Shown: positions 37,604-48,019, counted from the first letter of the stretch. The stretch is DNA of 64,000 nucleotides from Rhodococcus spongiicola (GCF_004011835.1 NZ_RKLN01000001.1:496001-560000), one strand, 5' to 3'. Notes: generated from the sequence alone by a model not told the origin. Numbers and translations: made by a program.

Positions 37604-37642
37604 ATTACCGACTGAAGACATTACACTCGACCCTCGGCTAAC

Positions 37643-37655
37643 GACAATGATTTTC
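37643..37655 (+). promoter_or_regulatory. Zur-like operator, rpmB side
   Basis: GACAAT-G-ATTTTC, an inverted repeat with one mismatch (GACAAT against GAAAAT), matching the actinobacterial Zur box form. With the box at 37591-37603 it brackets the divergent promoters of two operons made of zinc-independent ribosomal proteins, the classical Zur regulon. Confidence 0.8.
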
Positions 37656-37698
37656 ATCAACTGTGCTTTTCATCAGCTCGGATTTTCATCAACTCGGC
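37651..37698 (+). repeat. Three 16-bp tandem repeats in the rpmB leader
   Basis: TTTTCATCAACTGTGC, TTTTCATCAGCTCGGA and TTTTCATCAACTCGGC follow each other without gap (37651-37666, 37667-37682, 37683-37698). The first overlaps the right half of the Zur-like box, so each unit repeats a TTTTCATCA half-site. Confidence 0.85.
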
Positions 37699-37722
37699 CG
37701 CCCAGGCCGGAAAGGAGCACCC

Positions 37723-37959
37723 GTGTCCGCTCGCTGCCAGGTGACCGGCAGGCAACCCGGCTTCGGACGATCCGTCTCGCACTCCCACAAACGGACCACC
37801 CGGCGCTGGAACCCGAACCTGCAATCCAAGACGTACTTCCTGCCGGGAGAGGGCCGCCGGATCACCCTGCGCCTGACGCCGAAGGGCATCCGGACCATCG
37901 ACCGCGACGGCATCGAGGCCGTCGTCGCCCGCATGCGGGCCGCTGGAGAGAAGATCTGA
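37723..37959 (+). CDS. rpmB: Zinc-independent ribosomal protein bL28
   Basis: A 78-residue L28 paralogue: [39 protein letters not shown], then [19 protein letters not shown]. Only one cysteine remains of the zinc-binding set. GTG 37723 has AAAGGAG 6 nt upstream. First gene of rpmB-rpmG-rpsN-rpsR behind the Zur-like box. Confidence 0.96.
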   Translation: MSARCQVTGRQPGFGRSVSHSHKRTTRRWNPNLQSKTYFLPGEGRRITLRLTPKGIRTIDRDGIEAVVARMRAAGEKI

Positions 37960-37964
37960 AAACC

Positions 37965-38129
37965 ATGGCACGCAACGAAATCCGACCTCTGGTCAAGCTC
38001 GTCTCGACGGCTGGAACCGGCTACCGGTACTACACGCGGAAGAACCGGCGCAACGATCCCGACCGCTTGGTGCTGCGCCGGTACGACCCGGTGCTGCGCC
38101 GGCACGTCGACTTCCGAGAGGAGCGCTGA
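37965..38129 (+). CDS. rpmG: Zinc-independent ribosomal protein bL33
   Basis: A 54-residue L33 that begins [20 protein letters not shown] and contains [21 protein letters not shown]. No cysteine, so it is the C-minus form. It lies 5 nt after rpmB and 4 nt before rpsN. Confidence 0.96.
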   Translation: MARNEIRPLVKLVSTAGTGYRYYTRKNRRNDPDRLVLRRYDPVLRRHVDFREER

Positions 38130-38133
38130 GCAG

Positions 38134-38439
38134 GTGGCCAAGAAGTCGAAGATCGCCAAGAACGAGCAGCGCAAGCAAATCGTCGCCCGGTACGCCCCAC
38201 TGCGGGCGGAGCTGAAGGAGACGATCCGGCGACCATCCAGCACACCCGAGGAGCGCGCCGCAGCACAGTCCCGGTTGGCCCGGCTGCCGCGGGACGCGTG
38301 TCCGGTACGATTGCGCAATCGAGACGCCACGGATGGACGTCCGCGCGGCCACCTGCGAAAGTTCGGCCTCTCCCGTGTGCGGGTACGCGAGATGGCTCAC
38401 CGCGGGGAGCTGCCAGGCGTACACAAGTCGAGCTGGTGA
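38134..38439 (+). CDS. rpsN: Zinc-independent ribosomal protein uS14
   Basis: A 101-residue long-form S14 ([62 protein letters not shown]). The zinc form is about 61 residues with two CxxC pairs; here a single cysteine remains. GTG start. Confidence 0.96.
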   Translation: MAKKSKIAKNEQRKQIVARYAPLRAELKETIRRPSSTPEERAAAQSRLARLPRDACPVRLRNRDATDGRPRGHLRKFGLSRVRVREMAHRGELPGVHKSSW

Positions 38440-38449
38440 AGGAAGAACA

Positions 38450-38704
38450 ATGGCAGTCAAGAGGGCACCGTCGAAGAAGGCTCGCAGCGAGCAGGGCCGC
38501 CGCCCCAAGAAGAACCCGCTGATCGCGGCCGGCATCGACACCGTCGACTACAAGGACATCAACCTCCTGCGCACGTTCATCTCGGATCGCGGCAAGATTC
38601 GCAGCCGCCGTGTCACGGGCCTGACCCCTCAGCAACAGCGTCAGGTCGCCACCGCCGTGAAGAACGCCCGCGAGATGGCACTGCTGCCGTTCACCAGCAG
38701 ATAG
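38450..38704 (+). CDS. rpsR: Zinc-independent ribosomal protein bS18
   Basis: An 84-residue S18 with no cysteine ([47 protein letters not shown] in order). GAAGGAA lies before the ATG. Last gene of the Zur-box operon; a weak hairpin (TCGGCGCA/TGCGCCGA, 38740-38761) follows. Confidence 0.96.
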   Translation: MAVKRAPSKKARSEQGRRPKKNPLIAAGIDTVDYKDINLLRTFISDRGKIRSRRVTGLTPQQQRQVATAVKNAREMALLPFTSR

Positions 38705-38827
38705 GTCGCGGCACCGCGCAGATCCCGGCCGGCGGACGGTCGGCGCAACGGCGTGCGCCGATCCCGCCCCCGGGGTCGGGTCTAGACTCTCGCCGAGTTC
38801 TCGTTCGGTTTTGGAGGTGCCCGCCGC

Positions 38828-39754
38828 GTGTCGGGTGTGGTCGCCGGCTTCACGGTCATCTTCGTCGTCATCGCGGTCGGGTTCTTCCTCGGACGCAGTG
38901 GCACCCTCGGAGACCACGGACAGTTCGTCCTGAGCCGGCTGGTGTTCTTCGTCGCGACTCCGGCGCTGTTGTTCGACACCCTCGTGAACTCCGACCTGTC
39001 GGTCGTCTTCTCCCCCATCCTCGCGGTCGCGGCCGCTACCGCGTTCGCGGTCGCCGGAATCTATTTGCTGATCGTGCGCCTGTGGCTGCGCCGGCCACTA
39101 CCGGAACTCACGATCGGCGCGCTCGCGTCGTCGTATGTGAACTCGGCGAACCTCGGCATCCCGATCGCCGTCTTCGTCCTCGGCAACGCATCGTTCGTCG
39201 CGCCACTGCTGCTGTTCCAGATCATGATCTTCTCGCCGATCGCACTGACCGTGCTCGACATCAGCACGATGCAACAGACCTCCTCGCGGATCGAGACGAT
39301 CACCGCGCCGCTCAAGAACCCGATCGTGCTGGCGGGCGCGGCCGGGCTCGCGGTGGCGGTGTCGGGCTGGACCCCGCCGCAGGCGTTGATGCAGCCGTTC
39401 AGCTTGATCGGCGGCGCCTCGGTTCCCGGCGCGCTCCTGGCATTCGGGTTGTCCCTGTACGGAGTACGGGTGCTCGAGAAGGGGTCCAGTCCCCGCCGAG
39501 ATGTCGCTCTGGCTTCGGTACTGAAGATCTGCGTCCAACCGGTTCTCGGGTACCTGATGGCCCGATACCTGTTCGGGCTCGACGGCCACGAGCTGTTCGC
39601 CATCGTCGTCGTCTCGACCCTGCCCACCGCGCAGAACGTCTTCGTCTTCGCCAGCCGCTATCAGCGCGGCACGGTGCTCGCTCGCGATGCCGCGTTCGTC
39701 ACGACCCTCGCGTCGATCCCCGCCATCGCCCTCGTCGCAGTGCTGCTGACCTGA
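38828..39754 (+). CDS. AEC-family (auxin-efflux-carrier-like) transporter
   Basis: A 308-residue membrane protein with about ten helices in two five-helix repeats. Family marks are the N-terminal FTVIFVVIAVGFFLGRSG, SSYVNSANLGIPIAVFVLGN, and the C-terminal VVVSTLPTAQNVFVFASRYQ. Bacterial members export or import organic anions such as malate; the substrate here is unknown. GTG start with GGAGG about 10 nt upstream. Confidence 0.92.
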   Translation: MSGVVAGFTVIFVVIAVGFFLGRSGTLGDHGQFVLSRLVFFVATPALLFDTLVNSDLSVVFSPILAVAAATAFAVAGIYLLIVRLWLRRPLPELTIGALASSYVNSANLGIPIAVFVLGNASFVAPLLLFQIMIFSPIALTVLDISTMQQTSSRIETITAPLKNPIVLAGAAGLAVAVSGWTPPQALMQPFSLIGGASVPGALLAFGLSLYGVRVLEKGSSPRRDVALASVLKICVQPVLGYLMARYLFGLDGHELFAIVVVSTLPTAQNVFVFASRYQRGTVLARDAAFVTTLASIPAIALVAVLLT

Positions 39755-39800
39755 GCAGTGCTGCTTGACCTGAGTCGAGCCTGGGGCACGCTCAGCCCGA

Positions 39801-41747
39801 TTACCGCCCTGGCCGGCGCAGCCGCATGTAGTCGCTGACGAGCGCGGCCCCCAGGCCGTCGAGGTCGGGCGCGACGACCCGGCCCCCGACGCGTTGCGCC
39901 ATCCGGTCGACCACACGCGCCAGGCCGGGGTCGTCACCGAGCCGAAAGATCGTCACCTGCGCACCCAGTCGGGCGAGGTTGTCGAGTTCGCGCACCGTCA
40001 ACCCCAGGGTCCGAACGCTGGGCGGGTAGTCGAAGAACGCCTCCCCGCCGGGTTCGAGGTGGGCGGTCGGTTCGCCGTCGGTGACGATGAGCACCACCGG
40101 CTGCGCGTTCGGGTGCCGGCGCAGGTGCCGGGCCGCCAGCAGCAGAGCGTGGTGCAGGTTGGTGCCCTGATCCCATGCCCCGTCCAGGCCCGCGAGTTCC
40201 GCCGCCGACAGCGTCTCGGCGTAGCGACCGAACCCGATGAGCTGCAACGCATCTCCTCGGAACCGCGTAGTCACCAGGTGGTTCAGGGCGAGCGCGGTGC
40301 GTTTCATCGGCACCCAGCGTCCGTCCATCACCATCGAGAACGAGGTGTCGACCAGCAGAGCCACCGCGGCCTGCGCCCGCTGCTCGGTCTCCACGATCTC
40401 GACGTCGGCCACCGTCATCCGCACCGGCATCCGGCCCGGCTCCCGCAGGATCGCGTTGGTCAGCGTCCGCGTGACGTCCCAGGACTCGGTGTCGCCGAAC
40501 TCCCATGGCCGTGACGCCCCGGTCGGCTCGCCCATCGCGCCGGCGCGGCGGGTCTCCCGTTGTCCGCCGCGGTCCGACAGACGTCCGGCCACGTCCCGCA
40601 GGGCCGTCTGGCCGAGTTGCCGCATCGCCTTGGGCGACAGCCGCCACTGCCCGTCCGAACCACGATCGAAGAACCCCTGCTGCTGCAACGCCCGCTCGAG
40701 GTCCGCGAGGGTGCGAGCATCCACGACCGCCTGTTCTCCGACGTGGCGGGCCAGTGCCTCGGTGTCGATATCGTCGAGTTGCGCACCCGGATACTGTTGC
40801 GACAGTTGCTCTGACAGTCGTTCGAGTTCGGCGACATCCTCGACGGCCGACGTCCCCTCTCCCAGACCGAGGCTCTCGTCCCCTCGGAACCGTGCCGAAC
40901 CGTTCCAGTCCTCGGCCGGGCGGGCGGCCTGCAGGTGCGCATCCAACCGGTTCAGCTGGTCCATGAGGGAGGGATCGCCGAAAGCCTGCTGTGCCAATGC
41001 ATCCAGTTCGGCTCGCTGGTCGGGTGTGAGCGAGTTCCGTAATCGCTGGGCAGCGGCAGCTCGGCGCGACAGCGAGTCCAGCAATTCCTCGGTGTTCCGG
41101 GGGTTCTCGGGGAAGTACTCACCATGCTTGTCCATGAAGTCGTCGAACTGCTGGGTGGTGTCCTCACCACGAGTATGACTGTCCAACAGGGAGTTCAGAT
41201 CCTCGAGCATCTCCCGAATCCGCTGGCGGTCTGCGTCGGTGGCACCCTCGAGCTGTCGCTTCATACCCGCGAACCGCTGGTCGAGCAGCTCCCGACCCAG
41301 CAGATCGCGGATCTTCTCGTAGTCCTCCCGGGCCGCGCTGCTGCGCCAGTCGTAGTCTGCGAGGTCTGCGACCGCCTGCGCGGTCGACGGTGGCAGTTCC
41401 TCGATCCGCATCTCCGCGAACCGCGCGTCCTCGTCGAGGGCACGGGCCAGGGTCTTGCGTTCCTCGAGCACGGCGTGGTCGAGCAACTCGCGAACCTCGT
41501 CGAGTGTTCCACCGAGATTGTTGCGCGACAGCAGTTCTCGCCGCCGCTGGTTGGCTCGCGCCGCGAGGTCGTCGAGGCCGCGCCGGCCGTCGAATCCGCG
41601 CCGCAACAACTCCCGCAGGGCCTGCCGCGGCGAGGCACCCTCGAGGACGTCGTCACCGATGACGGCCAACGCCTCCCGCAGGTCCACCGGAGGGGCCAGC
41701 GGATCGCCACCCTCGTACGGTCCGTACCGCGCGCCGCGGGACATCAT
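39801..41747 (-). CDS. VWA-domain protein paired with an AAA+ ATPase
   Basis: A 648-residue cytoplasmic protein. The N-terminal 400 residues are charged and helical (RRELLSRNN, EDTTQQFDDFMDKHGEYFPENP). The C-terminal von Willebrand A domain has the metal site DTSFSM (DxSxS), then a T in WDQGTNLHHAL and VTDGEPTAHLEPGG. It follows the AAA+ gene by 33 nt; such MoxR-VWA pairs act as metal-insertion or remodelling chaperones. Corresponds by position to Rv0959. Confidence 0.9.
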   Translation of the reverse strand: MMSRGARYGPYEGGDPLAPPVDLREALAVIGDDVLEGASPRQALRELLRRGFDGRRGLDDLAARANQRRRELLSRNNLGGTLDEVRELLDHAVLEERKTLARALDEDARFAEMRIEELPPSTAQAVADLADYDWRSSAAREDYEKIRDLLGRELLDQRFAGMKRQLEGATDADRQRIREMLEDLNSLLDSHTRGEDTTQQFDDFMDKHGEYFPENPRNTEELLDSLSRRAAAAQRLRNSLTPDQRAELDALAQQAFGDPSLMDQLNRLDAHLQAARPAEDWNGSARFRGDESLGLGEGTSAVEDVAELERLSEQLSQQYPGAQLDDIDTEALARHVGEQAVVDARTLADLERALQQQGFFDRGSDGQWRLSPKAMRQLGQTALRDVAGRLSDRGGQRETRRAGAMGEPTGASRPWEFGDTESWDVTRTLTNAILREPGRMPVRMTVADVEIVETEQRAQAAVALLVDTSFSMVMDGRWVPMKRTALALNHLVTTRFRGDALQLIGFGRYAETLSAAELAGLDGAWDQGTNLHHALLLAARHLRRHPNAQPVVLIVTDGEPTAHLEPGGEAFFDYPPSVRTLGLTVRELDNLARLGAQVTIFRLGDDPGLARVVDRMAQRVGGRVVAPDLDGLGAALVSDYMRLRRPGR

Positions 41748-41780
41748 GCCTCCCTGTACGAGTTCCGACTACGAATAGAT

Positions 41781-43175
41781 CTACGAATAGATCGTCTGCC
41801 CATTGTCATCCGGGTTCTTCGAGATCCGCCGGGCTAGATAAAGACCCTCGAGGGCGAGTTCTGCGGCCGACGCCCGTTCCCCGTCGGTCGCGGACCCGAG
41901 CCGGTCCGCTATCTGGTCGAGCACCTCGAGTTCCGGCAATTCTCCGAGCAGTGCCTTCGCCGTGACGCGTTCGCCGGTCACCACCGGATGGCCACCTTCG
42001 ATGGTGGTCACCAACGGCGCGAGGTCGATTCCGCCCAGTTGGGCGCGGACGGTGTCGGCGGTGGCGCGCCGGAGCAGGTGCTCGAGGATCTCGAGTTCGC
42101 GCCCCTCCTCCCCCGACTCGAACTCCACCTTGCCGCGCAGCACCTCGACGATCGTGCCGAGGTCGATCGGCCTGGCAACGGCGTCGGCCTCGCCGAGCAC
42201 CGCACTGCGATGCACGGCGGCTGCGCTCACCGTCTCGGCACCGGCGACCGCGAAGCGAGCCGAGACTCCCGATCGCTGATCCACCGACGTCGATTCGCGC
42301 AGCAGCCGGGTGAACCGGGCCAGCACCTCGAGCAGATGGTGCGGCACGACGGCGTGCAGGTTCGCCTCCTGTTGGATCACCGCGATCTCGTCCCCGAGCA
42401 GCGACGGGTAGTGGGTGTGAATCTCCGCTCCGAAACGGTCCTTCAGCGGGGTGATGATTCGGCCGCGATTGGTGTAGTCCTCCGGGTTCGCGCTCGCGAC
42501 CAACAGCACGTCCAACGGCAGCCGCAGCGTGTACCCACGAACCTGGATGTCGCGTTCCTCCATCACATTCAACAGCGACACCTGGATTCGCTCGGCGAGG
42601 TCAGGCAGCTCGTTGATCGCAACGATGCCGCGGTGGGCTCGCGGCACCAGGCCGAAGTGAATGGTCTCCGGATCGCCGAGGCTGCGTCCCTCCGCGACCT
42701 TGACGGGGTCGACGTCACCGACGAGGTCAGCCACCGACGTGTCCGGCGTCGCGAGCTTTTCGGCATACCGCTCGCTCCGATGTCGCCATGCGACCGGCAG
42801 GGTGTCCCCCAGCTCCGCGGCCCGGCGCAGCGAGATCGGGGTGATCGGCTCGTACGGGTGCTCGCCCAACTCGGAGCCGGCGATCACGGGCGTCCATTCG
42901 TCGAGCAAAAGGTACAGGGTTCGCAGCAGCCGCGTCTTACCCTGGCCGCGCTCACCGAGCAGGACGACGTCGTGTCCCGCGATGAGCCCCCGCTCCAGCT
43001 GGGGCAGGACCGTTTCCTCGAAACCCACGATGCCGGGCCACGGATCGACCCCGTCACGCAGGGCTGCGAGGAGGTTCTCCCGCATCTCGTCCTTGACCGA
43101 GCGCTGGATGTGGCCGGACGTGCGGAGGTCGCCGACGGTCCGGGCCAGGTGGGCGGGCGGTGTGGCAGTCACCAC
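41781..43175 (-). CDS. MoxR/Mg-chelatase-like AAA+ ATPase
   Basis: A 464-residue AAA+ protein: Walker A GERGQGKTR (about 74-82), sensor and pore motifs GIVAINELPDLAERIQVSLLNVMEERDIQVRGY and VLLVASANPEDYTNRGRIITPLKDRFGAEI, then a helical lid. The usual Walker B DE appears as AINELPD. Works with the VWA protein downstream; position equals Rv0958. Divergent from the hydrolase gene. Confidence 0.92.
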   Translation of the reverse strand: MVTATPPAHLARTVGDLRTSGHIQRSVKDEMRENLLAALRDGVDPWPGIVGFEETVLPQLERGLIAGHDVVLLGERGQGKTRLLRTLYLLLDEWTPVIAGSELGEHPYEPITPISLRRAAELGDTLPVAWRHRSERYAEKLATPDTSVADLVGDVDPVKVAEGRSLGDPETIHFGLVPRAHRGIVAINELPDLAERIQVSLLNVMEERDIQVRGYTLRLPLDVLLVASANPEDYTNRGRIITPLKDRFGAEIHTHYPSLLGDEIAVIQQEANLHAVVPHHLLEVLARFTRLLRESTSVDQRSGVSARFAVAGAETVSAAAVHRSAVLGEADAVARPIDLGTIVEVLRGKVEFESGEEGRELEILEHLLRRATADTVRAQLGGIDLAPLVTTIEGGHPVVTGERVTAKALLGELPELEVLDQIADRLGSATDGERASAAELALEGLYLARRISKNPDDNGQTIYS

Positions 43176-43260
43176 TCCAAGTTACGAGTGTTCTTGCAAT
43201 TCGGCACCTGGTCGGCAATCCCGTGCGCTGCGGTCTGCCCGCTCTGATAGACACAGGGTC

Positions 43261-44226
43261 ATGGGCGACAACGAAATCACGTTCACCACAGGTGACATCA
43301 CCCTGCACGGCAGCCTGCGCCTCCCGGCAGGTTCCGGTCCCGACACACCCGCGCCGGCGGTGCTGCTGCTCGCCGGTAGTGGACCGACCGATCGCAACGG
43401 CGACAGCGCGCTCCTTCCCGGTTCGATCGGCACCCTCGGGTACCTTGCGGACCTGCTCGAACGACACGGCTTCGCGAGCCTGCGCTACGACAAACTCGGC
43501 AGCGGGGCCACCGGGCTCGGCCCGTACGAAGTCGAGGACATCGGTGATCTCGGGTTCTCCGTGTTCGTCGACGCCGCGGCCAGTGGACTCGAATTCCTCG
43601 GTGACCGGGCCGCGGTCGACCCGAAGCGGATGTACGTCGTCGGCCACAGTGAGGGCGCACTCATCGCACTCGCACTCGCCGACAGAGGAGTAGACATCGC
43701 CGGTCTCGGCCTCCTCGAGCCCATGGGCGTGCGGTTGCTGGATCTGCTGACGACCCAGATCGACACCCAGCTGGCCGCGGTTGTCGCATCCGGACAGCTC
43801 CCTGTCGAACTGGCCGACGAACTGCGTCTGGCCCTCGCCGGCGCGGTCGATTCGCTGCGCACCGAAGCGACGCTGAGCGACGACCTGCCCGATCCACTGC
43901 GCGCCGCCGGTCTGGTGCCGACGAACGCTCGGACGCTCGCGGAGGAGGATGCGCTCGACCCGCGTGAGCTCGCCGGGCGGCTGCCCGCCGGCCTGCCCGT
44001 CGTCACGAGTTCCTCTGCCAAGGACATCCAGCTGATTCCCGGCGACATCGACGCGCTCGACGCGGCCCTCGGCCACACCACGCTGACATCGGTGCGCATG
44101 ACGACCTCGAATCACGTGCTCAAGGAGATCGGTCACGCGGTCTCCACCGGCGCCGACTACGTGCAGGCGCTGCCGTGGTCGACCGAGTTCACCGATGGAT
44201 TCGAGGGCTGGCTCGGCACGCTCTGA
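43261..44226 (+). CDS. Alpha/beta-hydrolase
   Basis: A 321-residue serine hydrolase. The oxyanion region is VLLLAGSGPTDRNGDS; the nucleophile elbow is VVGHSEGALIALALAD (Ser in GHSEG); an acid in SSAKDIQLIPGDID and the C-terminal His in TSNHVLKEIGH complete a plausible triad. No signal peptide. The GSGPTDRDG-type motif resembles the BAAT/EstA-like S9 group. Substrate unknown. Confidence 0.9.
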   Translation: MGDNEITFTTGDITLHGSLRLPAGSGPDTPAPAVLLLAGSGPTDRNGDSALLPGSIGTLGYLADLLERHGFASLRYDKLGSGATGLGPYEVEDIGDLGFSVFVDAAASGLEFLGDRAAVDPKRMYVVGHSEGALIALALADRGVDIAGLGLLEPMGVRLLDLLTTQIDTQLAAVVASGQLPVELADELRLALAGAVDSLRTEATLSDDLPDPLRAAGLVPTNARTLAEEDALDPRELAGRLPAGLPVVTSSSAKDIQLIPGDIDALDAALGHTTLTSVRMTTSNHVLKEIGHAVSTGADYVQALPWSTEFTDGFEGWLGTL

Positions 44227-44232
44227 GCGCGA

Positions 44233-45846
44233 TCAGTGCGCGAAGTGGCGCGCACCGGTCAAGTAGAGCGCGACGCCAGCCTCGCGGGCCGCCTCGATCA
44301 CCTCGTTGTCACGGACCGAACCACCCGGCTGGACCACGGCGCGGACACCGGCATCGAGCAGGACCTGGAGTCCGTCCGGGAACGGGAAGAACGCGTCCGA
44401 GGCGGCCACCGACCCCTTTGCGCGATCACCGGCACGCTGAACGGCCAGGTGCGCGGAGTCGACGCGGTTGACCTGGCCCATTCCGACACCCACCGAAGCC
44501 CCGTCGTGCGCGAGCAGGATCGCGTTGGACTTGACGGCGCGACATGCGCGCCACGCGAATTCGAGATCCGCGAGGGTCTTCTCGTCGGTGGCCTCACCCG
44601 CGACGAGCGTCCAGTCGGCCGCGTCGTCGCCATCGGCGTCGAGGACGTCACGGTCCTGCAGCAGCGCACCGCCGGAGATCGGACGCAGTTCGACACCGGT
44701 CGCGATGGGTGCGACGGCCTCGAGCACCCGGATGTTCTTCTTCCGCGTGAGCACCTCGATGGCACCCGGCGCGTACGACGGGGCGATGACGACCTCGGTG
44801 AAGATGTCGGCGACCTGCTCGGCCATCTCGACCGTCACCGTGCGGTTGGCGGCGACGACCCCGCCGAACGCGCTGACCGGATCGCACGCGTGTGCCTTGC
44901 GGTGTGCCTCGGCGATGTCGGCGCCGACCGCGATCCCGCACGGGTTGGCGTGCTTGATGATCGCAACGGCCGGCTCGGAGTGGTCGTAGGCGGCGCGCCA
45001 CGCAGCGTCACCGTCGGTGTAGTTGTTGTACGACATCTCCTTGCCGTGCAGTTGCTTCGCCTGCGCAAGGCCCGCCGGGCCGGCTGGGCTGTCGTACAGG
45101 GCTGCCGCCTGATGCGGGTTCTCTCCGTAGCGCAGCACGGCCGAACGGTCCCACGTAACACCGACCCAGGCGGGCAAACGCGACAGTGCAGAGTCCGCCC
45201 CCGCAGAATCCGCCCCCGCAGAATCCGCAGTAGCGTCGTCCGCGACGGACTCGACCATCGTCGACGTCATCCAGGTGGCGACCGCGACGTCATACGAAGC
45301 GGTGTGCTGGAAGGCCTGCGCGGCCAGCGCGGTGCGTTCGGCCAGTGTGAATCCACCGGCCGCAACCGAAGCGAGCACGTCGTCGTACTTGGTCGGGTCG
45401 ACGACCACCGCGACGGACGGGTGGTTCTTGGCGGCTGCGCGCACCATTGACGGGCCGCCGATGTCGATCTGCTCGACACAGTCGTCCGGGGTGGCGCCCG
45501 ACGCCACGGTCTGGGTGAACGGGTACAGGTTGACGACCACCAACTCGAACGCCTCGATGCCCAACTCCTCGAGCTGCGCCAGGTGCTCCGGCTTTCGCGT
45601 ATCGGCGAGGACGCCGGCGTGTACACGCGGGTGCAACGTCTTGACCCGTCCCTCGAGGCACTCCGGGAAGCCGGTCAGGTCTTCGACCCTGGTGACCGGA
45701 ACGCCGGCCCCGGCGATGGTGGCGGCGGTGGAGCCGGTGGACACCAGCTCGACACCGGCCTGGTGCAGGCCGCTAGCCAGTTCGACCAGGCCGGTCTTGT
45801 CGTAGACGCTGACAAGTGCTCGGCGCACAGCCTTGCGTTCACTCAC
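44233..45846 (-). CDS. purH: AICAR transformylase/IMP cyclohydrolase
   Basis: A 537-residue bifunctional enzyme for the last two steps of IMP synthesis. The N-terminal IMP cyclohydrolase domain has [18 protein letters not shown] and [13 protein letters not shown]; the C-terminal AICAR transformylase domain has [41 protein letters not shown] and the end GARHFAH. Residues about 205-225 contain a [12 protein letters not shown] repeat. The GTG start overlaps purN by 8 nt. Confidence 0.98.
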   Translation of the reverse strand: MSERKAVRRALVSVYDKTGLVELASGLHQAGVELVSTGSTAATIAGAGVPVTRVEDLTGFPECLEGRVKTLHPRVHAGVLADTRKPEHLAQLEELGIEAFELVVVNLYPFTQTVASGATPDDCVEQIDIGGPSMVRAAAKNHPSVAVVVDPTKYDDVLASVAAGGFTLAERTALAAQAFQHTASYDVAVATWMTSTMVESVADDATADSAGADSAGADSALSRLPAWVGVTWDRSAVLRYGENPHQAAALYDSPAGPAGLAQAKQLHGKEMSYNNYTDGDAAWRAAYDHSEPAVAIIKHANPCGIAVGADIAEAHRKAHACDPVSAFGGVVAANRTVTVEMAEQVADIFTEVVIAPSYAPGAIEVLTRKKNIRVLEAVAPIATGVELRPISGGALLQDRDVLDADGDDAADWTLVAGEATDEKTLADLEFAWRACRAVKSNAILLAHDGASVGVGMGQVNRVDSAHLAVQRAGDRAKGSVAASDAFFPFPDGLQVLLDAGVRAVVQPGGSVRDNEVIEAAREAGVALYLTGARHFAH

Positions 45847-46519
45847 TTGGGATCACGGCCTTTCGTCCGTCTGAAACAACACCTCGAAGAGCGACGGCAG
45901 CCACGACCTCGGCCAACAGTCGTCGCTCGACAGTCTTGATGCGCTCGTGCAACGTGGCCTCGTCGTCGTCGGCCCGGACCTCGACCGGCTCCTGCGCCAG
46001 GATCGGTCCGGTGTCGATGCCGTTGTCGACGAGGTGAACCGTCGCCCCGGTCACCCTGACGCCATATGCGAGCGCGTCACGCACCGCGCGTGCGCCGGGA
46101 AACGACGGCAGCAGCGCGGGATGCGCGTTGAGGATGCGGCCCCCGAAACGCTCCAGGAACGCGGGCCCCAGGATCTTCATGAAACCGGCGCTGACCACAA
46201 GGTCGGGTGCGTGTGCGGCGACAGCTTCGGTCAATGCGACGTCCCACGCACCTCGGTCGGCGTGGTCGTGCAGCGCGACGCAGAAGTTCGGGATGCTCGC
46301 GTCGGCCGCGTGCTCCGCTGCCGCGCAGTCCCGATCGACCGCGACCGCGACGATGGTCGCGGGATAGCCCTCGGTCTGCGTGGCGGCGATGAGCGCCTGC
46401 AGCAGGCTGCCCGTCCCCGACGCGAGTACGACGATCCGGGCGGGCACTGCAGGCCGCAACTGGTCACGAGTGGCAGTCAGCGCACTACTCCTGGTTTCGC
46501 AAGACGGTTCCGGCCTCAT
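45839..46519 (-). CDS. purN: Phosphoribosylglycinamide formyltransferase
   Basis: A 226-residue GAR transformylase (10-formyl-THF dependent). Motifs: [60 protein letters not shown] with N and H of the catalytic triad, and [20 protein letters not shown] carrying the aspartate. The first 20 residues precede the conserved core. Upstream TAGGCT (46540-46535) lies in the perM 3' end and could give a 9-nt leader. Confidence 0.97.
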   Translation of the reverse strand: MRPEPSCETRSSALTATRDQLRPAVPARIVVLASGTGSLLQALIAATQTEGYPATIVAVAVDRDCAAAEHAADASIPNFCVALHDHADRGAWDVALTEAVAAHAPDLVVSAGFMKILGPAFLERFGGRILNAHPALLPSFPGARAVRDALAYGVRVTGATVHLVDNGIDTGPILAQEPVEVRADDDEATLHERIKTVERRLLAEVVAAVALRGVVSDGRKAVIPSE

Positions 46520-46537
46520 CGCAGGCCGGGTAAGAGC

Positions 46538-48019
46538 CTAGTCTCCCCGGGATGCGGGACCGTCCGGCAGGTCGTCGTCAACCGACGGTGGAGTCGCCGT
46601 CTCGTCGACGACCTCGGTTTCGGCGGCCGTCTCGGGCGGTGACTGCGAGGTGGTCTCCGCCGTCGTCTCTGGTGTCTCGGTGTCCGCCGGCTCCGACTTC
46701 GTGCCCGCCTGCGCCGGTTCCTGTTCGCCAGCCGCGCGGAACCGCATCGTGGGCCGCTCGAGGCGCTTGACCTCGAAGACGGGGTCGTCACCGTCGGCGG
46801 GTGCCCCGTCCTTCGTAGCGGTTGCCCCCTCCGTCGACCCCGTCCAGCGTCCGTCGGACCCGATGCGGTTGCGTCGGGCGACAAGGGCGCCTACCAGCAG
46901 CCCGGGCACGACCAGCCAGGCGAACGTGATCAATCCGAGGACGCCGGGAACCACCCCGACATATCCGAAGGACCCGATATCGCCGCCGGCCAGGAATCCC
47001 ACCAGGGCGGCGAGCACACCGACGCCGGCCGCTGCAGACGCGACCATGTACGCGGTTTCCTGCATGGGCAGTCTCGAACGCCCGCAGTCACGCCCGAGCA
47101 GTGCGCCAACCACCACCGGCACGACGAGCAGAACGGGCCACGCGCTGCCCACCATCTCGGCGGGAGTTCCTCCCAGAACCGGAACGGGCGGCACCGCCCC
47201 GGGGACGACCTCGAACAAGCTGAGTGACGTCCCGCCAACCTGCGCCGTGCCGCCGACGATCACCGCCGCCGCCCCGACCGCAACGTTGGGCAGATACAAC
47301 ACCGACAGCACGGTCTGTCCGAACACCCCGACGATGCCGAAGTCGCCATCCATCAGTGCGCCGACCTCGGACCACGACCACACCAGGGACGCGACCGTCG
47401 CCGCGGCACCAGCCGCGAGCAGCAGTCCGGCTGCCCGCGCTGCTGGGCGTACCGCCTCGGGAACCCAATCCGGTACCCCCAACCGGACACACTCGGACCG
47501 CCCGACGACCGACGCGACACCTGCGCAGGAGGCGCCGAGGTGGACACCGCCGACCAACGCGAGCGCCAGCAACGCGTTCGGCGACTCCAGCGCGGTCACC
47601 GCCGACGCATCGGAGATGACGGCGAGTGCGACGAGCGTCGCCGCGAGCGGTCCGGCGACTGCCGCTCCAACCACCCAGCTCGCCTCGCGTAGATCGGTCT
47701 CCCGCGTCACCGCACGCGCACAACCACGCCAGACAGCCCACACCAGCAACGCCGTGGGCAACAGAGGCAGGATCCCCAGCGGTGCATCAGCGATGCTGAG
47801 CGAAACCTGATGCAACGCAAGCCAACTCGCGGCAGCAGCCCCTGCCGCACCGGTCAGGTCACTGTTCGACGACACCAACGTAGCCACGACTGCAACGCAG
47901 ATCAGGGCGACGGCGACGCCAGTCGGGCGCAACGCCACCGAGAGCAGGGCCCGGGTCCGGTCCGAGCCGGGACGGCTGGGGGTGTCACGGCGGTCGCCGC
48001 GAGCAAGCAGAGAAGTCAT
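46538..48019 (-). CDS. perM: PerM-like integral membrane protein (DUF6350)
   Basis: A 493-residue protein with about ten to twelve helices over residues 25-390 and a cytoplasmic tail of about 100 residues very rich in Glu, Thr, Ala and Pro. Position before purN-purH matches Rv0955 (PerM), required by M. tuberculosis for cell division under magnesium limitation and for persistence. Family marks include ASWLALHQVSLSIADAPLGILPLLPTALL. Function here is inferred from synteny. Confidence 0.88.
   Translation of the reverse strand: MTSLLARGDRRDTPSRPGSDRTRALLSVALRPTGVAVALICVAVVATLVSSNSDLTGAAGAAAASWLALHQVSLSIADAPLGILPLLPTALLVWAVWRGCARAVTRETDLREASWVVGAAVAGPLAATLVALAVISDASAVTALESPNALLALALVGGVHLGASCAGVASVVGRSECVRLGVPDWVPEAVRPAARAAGLLLAAGAAATVASLVWSWSEVGALMDGDFGIVGVFGQTVLSVLYLPNVAVGAAAVIVGGTAQVGGTSLSLFEVVPGAVPPVPVLGGTPAEMVGSAWPVLLVVPVVVGALLGRDCGRSRLPMQETAYMVASAAAGVGVLAALVGFLAGGDIGSFGYVGVVPGVLGLITFAWLVVPGLLVGALVARRNRIGSDGRWTGSTEGATATKDGAPADGDDPVFEVKRLERPTMRFRAAGEQEPAQAGTKSEPADTETPETTAETTSQSPPETAAETEVVDETATPPSVDDDLPDGPASRGD

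Noticed and set aside
37588-37605. ATG 37605 as the mrf start
   Set aside because: It lies inside the Zur-like box with no Shine-Dalgarno; GTG 37575 has AAAGGTG at good spacing.
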